A DNA stretch of 64,000 nucleotides from Eustoma russellianum (Eukaryota; Streptophyta; Magnoliopsida; Gentianales; Gentianaceae), in assembly GCA_036186865.1 (NCBI GenBank), contig AP025051.1, forward strand, positions 22,598,370 to 22,662,369, written 5' to 3'. The notes beneath the pieces were generated by a model. It ran no database searches. It was given only the letters and a program-made list of their open reading frames with translations, and was not told the DNA's origin. Below, in pieces: positions 56,218-64,000 of the stretch. The stretch's first letter is position 1. Each line of letters opens with the position of its first letter. The translations under genes and the position numbers were made by a program.

Positions 56218-57339
56218 TCATTGTGCTACAAGTCTAGCTTTATTTCTAACAACTTTTCCTTCATCATTCATTTTATTTCTAAACACCCACTTTGTGCCTA
56301 TTATAGTCTTATCTTGTGGTCGTGGCACCAAATTCCATACGTCATTTCTAACAAATTGATTAAGTTCATCATGCATAGCATCAATCCAAGAAGAATCACT
56401 CAAAGCACCATGCACATTTTTAGGTTCAATTTCAGAAATCATGGCATGAAATTGATTTATTTCATCCGGATTTATTCTTCTACGTGGTCGTACACCATGA
56501 GTGATATCGCCTATAATGTGATCATTTGGGTGATCTCTATGCCATCTTGGTTGATTATTTTCTATGTTCTCATGCATTTCTAAGTGATCATGCATTTCTA
56601 GTGTATCATGCATATCATGCGTGCCATCATCATCATTCAACACGGGTTTCAATTCAAAATCATCATCATATTCTTTATCTTTATCAATCTCACCAAATTC
56701 ATTAAACTTCACATGAATGGATTCTAGAATTTGTCTAGTGAGAGGATCATAACATCTATATGCTTTTGAATTCACAGAATATCCAACAAAGATGCATTCA
56801 ATTGATTTAGATTCAAACTTATCTAAATTACCTTTCGTATTTAAAACAAAGCATTTGCAACCAAACATATGAAAGTAATCAATTTTAGGCATGCGATCAT
56901 TTAGTATCTCATAAGGCGTCTTATTAATTTTCTTTCTAATGGACAAATGATTAACTATGTAGCATGCACAGTTTATGGCTTCCGCGCACAAAAATCTAGG
57001 CAATTTATTCTCACACAACATGGTTCTAGCAATTTCTTGTAATGTCCTATTCTTTCTTTCTACTACTCCATTTAATTGCGGAGTTCTAGGTGGCGAAAAC
57101 TCGTGTTTAATTCCCTTTTCTTCGCAAAATGAAATCATTTCCTTGTTTTTAAATTCCCCGCTCCTTTTCACATTGACTCCATATTGATTTTTAAGTTGTT
57201 TTATTAGTTTCGCGATCTCAATGGCACTATCATCTTTATGTGTAAGAAACAAAGTCCAAGTATAACGAGAAAAATCATCAACAATCACACAAGCATAGTG
57301 ACGTCCACCAAGACTCATAGTGCGACTAGGACCAAACAA
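56218..57339 (-). pseudogene. Sirevirus integrase core and C-terminus with a catalytic deletion
   Basis: MFGPSRTMSLGGRHYACVIV (first Asp region DDFSRYTW), then NQYGVNVKR followed at once by SGEFKNKEM. The inner copy has IRSDRGGEF here, so five residues, including the second catalytic Asp, are deleted in frame (near 57165). The Glu motif VERKNRTLQEIA is intact. The GAG-like C-terminal region KTPYEILNDRMPKIDYFHMFGCKCFVLNTK and an acidic His/Asp/Met-rich linker follow, running into the first RT residues (KWVFRNKMNDEGKVVRNKARLVAQ). This copy could not integrate with its own enzyme. Confidence 0.92.
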
Positions 57340-57354
57340 ATCAATGTGTAGTAA

Positions 57355-58020
57355 TTACAAAACTCTAGTCGTGCTTATTTCATTTTTAGGCTTTAGCGAC
57401 TCGCATGTTTGTTTGCCTTTTATGCAAGATTCACACAACTGGAAGTTGTCTAAATCAAGTGTAGACAATCCTCGTATTAGGTTCTTTCGTTGGAGTTTTT
57501 GAAGTGTAGAAATGCCAATGTGTCCTAAACGTCTATGCCACAAATTTACGTTAGGTTCATTTGACATGAAACACTTAACCTTAGCGTCTACCATATCATC
57601 CATAGAAGGCGTAAAAATGTTTCCTTCATGTTTTCCTTTTAAAACTGTTTCTCCATTTTTATTTATTATATTGCAATATGGATGAGTAAAACACACATCA
57701 AAACCACTGTCAATAAATTGTGAAATGCTAAGAAGATTATAGGATAAGTTGCTTACCAAAAAGGCGTTGGAGATTTGAAGGGTGCTTGGGTTTCCAATTG
57801 TACCTTTTCCGATGATCTTGCCTTCATTGTTGTCTCCAAAGGTCACGGATCCGCCTTTTGTGACCTTCTTCAGTTTAGTGAACTAGCTCGGGTCACCCGT
57901 CATGTGCCTCGAGCAACCACTGTCAAGGAACCACTTGATAGATGTATCTTTTGATGTGTGGGTTCCCTGCAATGTACAAATGTGATTTAGGTACCCTTTT
58001 AATTTTGGGTCCTTACGAGT
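57355..58020 (-). pseudogene. Sirevirus protease and pre-integrase region, broken
   Basis: From 57846: TFGDNNEGKIIGKGTIGNPS, a SNLSYNLLSISQFIDSGFDV segment, then NVNLWHRRLGHIGISTLQKL and CESCIKGKQ. The protease active-site segment (DSGCSRHMTG-like) lies at about 57940-57885 but is split by an extra base near 57985 and by stops. A stop at 57355 separates this part from the integrase core. Confidence 0.85.
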
Positions 58021-58027
58021 TAGTTAT

Positions 58028-59963
58028 TCACCTCTTAGTAAAAGTACATTTCGGTACCCATACTTGGGTGATCCTTCTCGGTCTAGCAAATGGCAAGAAT
58101 GTAGATGATGGTGCACTGTAGTAGACATGTGGTGAGTGGACTTTGGGCCTTTGGCCGAGAACTCCTTTATATGCGTCATATTGAGTTCGTTTTTGATATG
58201 TCCTCGTGTTGGTGTGCATAGTGTGTGATCTAGATGGATGAAATGAATGTCGTGTATGCACCCCTTGTTTCTTCTCATATCTATATGGCACATAATTGTA
58301 TTTTGCATGATATGAAGAAGAAGTATGACGAGATGAGGAGAGAGGGGGTCTTTGCGTCATCTTATATGCTGTATTTGCTTTTGGAGTGTCTACTTTCTTA
58401 GACTAGACAAACTTTGTTGGTTTAATGGATACTTCATTTGTCTCAATGTATCCTAATCCAGTTTTATCACTATCATGCTTTTGTGATAAAAAAAATACGA
58501 TCTAGCATGTTAGATCCCGTATTAAACTGTTTCATCATTTTCTCTAAGTCCGTATTCCTTGATTTCAAGTTTGAAATCTCGGATTTCATTTCATTATTTT
58601 GTGTGGTCAATGATGAGATCTCTGTCTTTAATGCATTAATGATGCATGACGACTCTTCTTTTGAATCGTTTAATTGAGCGACAAGATTCTCATTAGAAGA
58701 TTCTAACAGCTTCTTGTCTTCAATTAATCGCTTCTTTTCTTTCGCGAGAGTCTTAGTAAATTTATGCGATTCTAAATACTGACTGAAAAGATCATCATAA
58801 GAAGGCTCAGAGTCAGAATCAGAGTCAGAAGATACCTCGTTTGATGCTTTGGACACAAAGCATACTTGTGCAGTCTCCTCTTCTGTATCAGTCTCGGAAT
58901 CAGATGTAACACTCCAAGTAGAGGCTTTGAGAGCTCTTTTCCTTTGCTTAGGTTCTGAGACGAGTCTATTTTTGGTTCGATCCTTGTCAGGGTGTTTGTT
59001 TGTTTGCTTGTCCTTATTAGGGCAGTCATATGATAGATGTCCAAGTTTACCGCATTCGTAACATTTAACATCCTTGTCAATTGTCTTGTTCTTATTTCTT
59101 TTAGTCGAAGTAGCCTTAGTTTTGTTTCTAAATGACTTTCTCATGAATTTTCTTAAGTCTTTAGCCAATAAAATTAAATCATCGTTGTCTGATTCAGAAT
59201 CACTATCATCTACATGATCGGAAGAAGTAGAGATGTATTCATTTGATTTAAATGCAATAGTCTTACCTTGTTTTGATGATGATTCCGATTTCTTTATGGT
59301 GAGTTTGTTCTCATATACCTTAAGTGATCTAATTAGTTCTTCCATCTTAATTGATTTAGTTTCTTTGCTTTCTTCTATGGCCGTTACTTTAGGGTCCCAC
59401 TCGGATGGAAGGCTTCGCAAGACCTTTTGTACCTTTTCCTGCATAGAGAAGGCTTTGCCAAGAGACTTAAGAGAATTGTAAATGTTAGTCAAGCGAAGAT
59501 CCATATCAACGATAGATTCATTTGGCAATAATTTAAATGACTCGAGTGTGGACATAAGCATGTTGATTTTTGACTCTTTTACTTGACTATTGCCTTTGTG
59601 TTTCATTTCAAGAATTCTTCACATTTCTTGAGCACTAGAACAATTTGAAACATAACTAGTTTCACTTTTACTTAGTCCATTTAGAAGTAATTGCATAACC
59701 CTAGCGTTCATGCTTAGTCTCTTCTTATCATCACTAGTATACTCTTGTTTAGGCTTAAAAACTTCTAGTGTGACTCCATCTACAGTGGATAACTTTGACG
59801 GAACAAATGGACCATCTTCTATAATGGACCAAAGATCAATATCAATTGCCATAAGGAAAAGTTTCATTCTTAACTTCCATTGAATGAAAGACTCACCGTC
59901 AAAGAGAGGAGGCCTTTGACTGGACATACCTTCTTGCTCGGTTTTGAAGTTTGTGGTTGCCAT
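58028..59963 (-). pseudogene. Sirevirus gag (complete element), broken
   Basis: Start ATG 59963 (MATTNFKTEQEGMSSQRPPLFDG). A TGA at 59619-59621 replaces a Trp codon after SSAQEM; the frame continues 59606-58473. Zinc knuckle CYECGKLGHLSYDC (about 59065-59020), acidic Ser/Asp segments, coiled coil LAKEKKRLIEDKKLLESSNE and following (about 58750-58530). A slip in an A/T homopolymer at about 58490 precedes the C-terminal segment 58360-58028, which ends ITQVWVPKCTFTKR and TGA. The coiled coil after the knuckle fits Sirevirus Gag. Confidence 0.9.
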
Positions 59964-60003
59964 TTCTCTTAGGTCGTTGGATCCTTTAGTTGTGAGTGTT
60001 CCT

Positions 60004-60019
60004 GCTCTCTGATACCACT
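60004..60019 (-). other. Primer binding site of the complete Sirevirus
   Basis: AGTGGTATCAGAGAGC on the element strand, directly inside the 5' LTR. Close match to the initiator Met tRNA complement. Confidence 0.88.
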
Positions 60020-62424
60020 TGTAGGATCTGCAAGGCACCACTAGAAGGGGGGGTTGAATAGTGGGTGCGAAAAATGTGGTTTTTAAAATTGTTTTAAATC
60101 AAAAACTCAACTTCTGAAAACAGTTTCTATTTTCAGGACATTATTTGAAACGTTTTGAAAACTAGGTTGCTGGTCTTCAAAAATTCTGAAATTTGGAGAG
60201 ATTTTATTCTCAGATGTTCTGAGTATCTCCTAAAAATTTTAGATTAAAATTCAACCTCTAACCCCTTTAAAAATCGTTGATGGTCAGATTGCACAAATCT
60301 GCCAGAAACGGTAGTCTGAATTGAAAAATTAATTTCTATTTAACCGTGACTCCAAATGCTCTGAAAAATTAATGACCAACCCCTTATTAGTTGTATTTAA
60401 TTGGGTTGAAACAGTTTTGAAAAATTCTTTTGGGAAGATAGTCAAATACGTTCAAAGTCTCAACCTTTGCAAGCCTGAAAATCAGACTGCACTAGTCTAA
60501 GAACTTTTGACATTTGAATGACTTATATTTGTCCAAAAGGGTTGAACATTATTCCAAACGAACCTTAAGACGTGTGGCTATGTTTCCTGAAAGTTTCGTG
60601 ATTTTTGAAATTCATTTACTATTTTTACGAACGTGATAAAAACGATGCACTGTGCTAGAAATTGAAAGTAAGTGCTGAAAGTAGAACGCAAGGAAATTTA
60701 TACTGGTTCGGTCAAAAAAACCTACTCCAGTCTTCGAGAACACCTTCCTCGGTTAGCACTAATCAAAAAACACAAACAACACCTTACCACACAGGGTTGA
60801 TGGATTTACACACCAACTCCAACCCTTTACAAACCTTGTAAATGAATACAACGATCACGAACACCACCACCTTGCAAGTGCAAGATTGATCACACCTTGA
60901 TCAATCTTTTACAATAATGAAGAGTATATGATGGTATATAAGAGGCCTATTCAAGATGTATGAATATGAATACAATAGGCTTTTAGAGAGAAGAAAGAAA
61001 GAAGTGTAGAAAGAGAGACTAGATGAAAACGTTTTGATCTTGTAAGCTTGTAAGACTTGTGTTGTATTTTGTTTTCTCTCCTCTTTCCTTTTATCACTTG
61101 TGGCCGCCCCCTTGATGCCTTCTCCTCCTCTTGAAAATTATCTTCTAAGTTCTTGGAAGAGTTTACTGCGTCATTGTGACATTTCCTTGCTTACTTGGCA
61201 ACTCCTCATTGGATGATCATTAAGCTCTTGCTTACTTGGCACTCATTGATTGGATGGAAGTTGTCATCATTTGATGAATAGATAAATTTGAAAATAAACC
61301 TTAAAAACATGTGCCAATTAGCCATAAAAGTGTTGCCATAAGTCACATAATCATCCCACATAATTAGCAAGACAAATAACTTCATTTTTCCTTATGAAAA
61401 TAGGCCACATGCATGCTGAAATTTCAGCATGTGATTTTCACACTTAATTCAAATTGTTGCCAAGTTTACATTTGATTTATTCACTGAAAATAAAGAAGAA
61501 ATCAATCATCATTTAGTCCATAACATTTCTACTAATTTTGGAGTAAAAATTTGTCACCAAGAAGGCCATGAATTCGGCCAACTACATTACACACAAGCTG
61601 AAATTTTCAGCATGTGTGATATTTGAAAATATCACTTGATTATTTCCATAAAATATTCAAAACATTGCCATAACATCTTTAAATTAATCCACATAATTCA
61701 AAATGGTAAATATGGCATAATTAAGTAGCAAAAATCGGCCAGCTCTATTTTACACATGCTGGCCAGCTCTATTTTACACATGCTGAATTTTCAGCATGTC
61801 ACAAATGTGACAAAGTTTGAAATGTTACCTTGTGTAGCTCCTTTCTTTATGTCACCAACATTGTATGCTTCATTCTTGGCCAATCAAGATGCCAACAAAG
61901 CTCCGCATAGGCTCCGACATGGCTGTCTAAGCGTGTGATGATGAATATACATGTGCTGAATTTTATTTTTGCAAACTTTGTAAAATAGTACACATATAAT
62001 TATACACATATGGTATATTCCAATCAGCCCTTAATTGATTTTTCTAGAACACTTTAGAATGTATAGAATATATAAAAAATGTCTAGATACATATTATATG
62101 TCATGCCAAAAATGTTCCATGTGTCGTGTTCGTAGAAAACCGAATTTTCGACGTTTGTTGATTACCCGATTTTTCTCCGATTAAATTCCAACTTTTTGCA
62201 CATATTATGTTACACATAATATACATAAATTAAACTTTAATATTCAGCACTTAGGGCTGTTTAAAGTGGCGCCCGACATGTGACAAAAATTGAATTTGGA
62301 ATCTCCACAATTTGGCCTTAATTTGTGGTGCTTTGTGTGTGCCAACATGAAATGATTTTATGGCTGTATATACCATGTAAGCCACGAAATTTGTGGCCAT
62401 TTTTGAAGTGTAGGGGCTGGCCAT

Positions 62425-62432
62425 CTATATAT
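62425..62432 (-). promoter_or_regulatory. TATA box of the complete Sirevirus LTR
   Basis: ATATATAG on the minus strand in the context TTGCCATATATAGATGG. Conserved in position in the other Sirevirus LTRs (for example about 1702 plus strand, 21470, 28588, 54055). An ACGT-rich stretch (gtacgtgacacgtt, 62438-62451) lies immediately upstream on the element strand. Confidence 0.6.
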
Positions 62433-62535
62433 GGCAAGTACGTGACACGTTGGCGAAGTTTCGATATTCACCCGATACGATAATTTTTGGTTTAGAACCT
62501 TTTAACGTGTCGTAATAAATTTGTCATCACCATGA

Positions 62536-62555
62536 CTTATATCATATGATATAAG
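62536..62555. promoter_or_regulatory. 20 bp perfect palindrome upstream of the Sirevirus TATA box
   Basis: CTTATATCATATGATATAAG. Intact at 1577-1596, near 31379, near 39650 and elsewhere, with single changes in other copies. Position is fixed at roughly 110-125 bp upstream of the TATA box. A possible protein binding site; function not known. Confidence 0.5.
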
Positions 62556-62681
62556 ACCTGAATATAGTCATAAATATGAGTTAAGTATAATGGTATGACG
62601 TTAACGTACGTACATAAAATATATAACGTGTCGGTAGTACGTTGGAATATATGTGCATGTGCCTTTTTATAAAAAAAATCT

Positions 62682-62683
<2 letters not shown>

Positions 62684-62730
<47 letters not shown>
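62684..62730. repeat. (TA)n microsatellite in the Sirevirus LTR
   Basis: About 23 uninterrupted TA units. The homologous place in other copies is where other elements have inserted. Confidence 0.9.
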
Positions 62731-62731
<1 letters not shown>

Positions 62732-63100
62732 TAAAAACGTGTAGCATGAGGGAGAAGAAGACTTTCCATTCTTCAATTTGTTGCCTTTGTGCCTTTTCCA
62801 AATATAGCTTCCTTTAATGAACTACTTAGTTTATTTAACTAAGTACTTCACTTAATGAACTAGTTTAGTTCGTTAATGATGGCACCTGAAAATAGTTCAA
62901 ACACAACAAATGCTTGCCATTTGATGTAAGCTTTAAATCTTCATGGCTCGTTAGTACGACAACATTATGTATGAACTATATAAGGCAAGTTTTATTCAAA
63001 AGCGTGTCATGTCTTAAAATATGTCATGCATTTCTTTAATGCACGTTATTTAAATCATGCATTTTGTAATCACTCAAACCCCTTTTTTCTCTACAAGCGG

Positions 63101-63680
63101 AAGTCAAAAAAAACTTTGAAATCGTCATAAATAATAAATGATGTACAAAGGACTAGGTCAAACTAAATCAATATAATGTCTGAAATGAAATAAATGTCTA
63201 AATCCCCACAATGTACGAAATCTGTAAAGTCATAAATCTTCTAAGCCCATCCTCAGAAATATCCACAATGGCCATAAGCAAACCAGCTATGTCGGTCCAA
63301 ATCTCCATCGACTAGCTCGTAATCTTACTAATCTAAAATATATAGGAAGATGTAGTATGAGCGACACTTTGCCCAACAAGTAACCTCACTATACCTACCA
63401 TGGAATCATGCATGGAGAAGCACGTGTAACAAAAATGAATGACAATATAGAAAATAGCATGCCTCTCATTCGCAAATGAATTCACCATTCTGCCTCTGTG
63501 ATAATCAAACAACAAAGTCAACACGTAGACCAATGACTAAGCCAAACCAAACGATAGCTAATCAAATGTTAGTCCAAGTCCAAAATCAATGATAATTTCC
63601 AAATCGAGACGATGCAAAGTTCGATACCAAAAGTACGATGGTCTTTTATATGGGAATTACTCCCCTCCGCCGGCATACTT
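63101..63680 (-). repeat. Chromovirus-type LTR sequence, right of the Sirevirus
   Basis: Continues the sequence broken at 51667. Shares gtatgagcgacac..tgcccaacaagtaacc with the similarly placed gagcgac contexts at 50894 and 9124. No coding frame. Ends near 63680, where LINE sequence begins. Confidence 0.5.
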
Positions 63681-63689
63681 ACACACAGT

Positions 63690-64000
63690 TACTTGCCATG
63701 AGGTCCTTTACTCTACCTATGAAATATCTGGGATCCTTTTTACATAAAGGGATTACCAGGGTTACACATTGTCAGCCTTTGTTACAACATGTGGATGTTT
63801 GGTTAGGAGGATGGCAACATCAGTTTCTGGGGGCAACTGGACGTTTGGTTTTGATACGATCGATCCTTTCCTCTTTACCATTACATATTATGGCATGTAC
63901 CAGGTTGCCCAAAAGTGTGGTTACAGGATTAGAGCGTAAATTCTCATGTTTTTTCTGGGGTTCTAATCATCATCATTGGGTGAATTGGTGCATCCTTTGC
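63690..64000 (+). pseudogene. LINE ORF2 reverse transcriptase, C-terminal part (runs off the window)
   Basis: An open plus-strand frame from about 63695 to the end. It includes FTLPMKYLGSFLHKGITRV, GGWQHQFLGATGRLVLIRSI, LSSLPLHIMACTRLPKSV and FSCFFWGSNHHHWVNW. These match the conserved order in plant L1 RT tails: LPFxYLG, W..xxLS..GR..LI, then FxWG and W. The usual Ser-Gln before Ala-Gly reads Gly-Ala-Thr-Gly here. The zinc-binding and RNase H domains, seen in the LINE at 22498-23884, would follow outside the window. Probably a 5'-truncated LINE inserted in the chromovirus-type LTR. Confidence 0.85.

Larger units (their letters stand above)
51668..63095 (-). mobile_element. Structurally complete Sirevirus with AGCGG target duplications
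   Basis: 3' LTR 51668-54687 (3020 bp), internal 54688-60019 (5332 bp), 5' LTR 60020-63095 (3076 bp). Perfect 5 bp flanks agcgg at 51663-51667 and 63096-63100. Primer site, gag, protease, integrase, RT, RNase H and multiple purine tracts are in canonical copia order. By rough hand comparison of about 285 bp the LTRs are about 92% alike, so the insertion is not recent. Coding capacity is lost through several stops, shifts and an integrase deletion. It lies in chromovirus-type LTR sequence. Confidence 0.95.
60020..63095 (-). repeat. 5' LTR of the complete Sirevirus
   Basis: TGTAGGATCTGCAAGG...TTTTTTCTCTACA. Palindromes at about 61413, 61593 and 61776-61799. A 24 bp tandem duplication (ggccagctctattttacaca..) at 61737-61784 splits the third. 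The (TA)n run of about 23 units lies at 62684-62730. Contains the promoter landmarks listed separately. Confidence 0.93.

Overview
The window looks like gene-poor, transposon-packed nuclear DNA of a flowering plant, probably a eudicot. The evidence is the set of families present: Sirevirus-type Ty1/copia elements with roughly 3 kb LTRs, Ty3/gypsy chromovirus-like LTRs, a second copia lineage, and plant L1-type LINEs whose ORF1 carries a DUF4283-like domain and a zinc knuckle. There are no bacterial-style operons, and no tRNA, rRNA or CRISPR was seen. Only one locus looks like an ordinary host gene: a two-exon gene at 14999-15533 for a secreted, cysteine-rich peptide with two tandem knottin-like modules.

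Layout: 1-1469 is a minus-strand LINE (ORF1 plus the first codons of ORF2). 1470-4100 is a plus-strand Sirevirus-type LTR cut on its left by that LINE. 4101-8240 is a mostly non-coding, LARD-like internal region containing a scaffold gap flanked by a 659 bp perfect duplication. 8241-14743 is a chromovirus-type 3' LTR interrupted by a 4.1 kb solo LTR (8769-12885) with 5 bp target duplications. The knottin gene follows. A decayed minus-strand gypsy polyprotein then starts at about 16800 and continues, in pieces, to about 42650.

That gypsy is split by a Sirevirus derivative at 19312-40571 that has gag but no pol. The derivative carries a 5'-truncated LINE in its 3' LTR (about 21768-23884), and in its 5' LTR a second, autonomous-type Sirevirus (28895-40198) that landed in a TA microsatellite. 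Upstream, a different copia element (42891-50168) is inserted with GAAG flanks. From 50521 to about 63680 lie chromovirus-type LTR sequences interrupted by a structurally complete Sirevirus (51668-63095) with AGCGG target duplications. The window ends inside a plus-strand LINE reverse transcriptase.

Every transposon reading frame I examined has at least one stop, frameshift or deletion, so the elements appear to be decayed copies. The nesting gives a relative order. A rough hand comparison of LTR pairs agrees: the innermost Sirevirus pair is most alike (about 97%), while the enclosing element and the 51.7-63.1 kb element are more diverged (about 91-92%).
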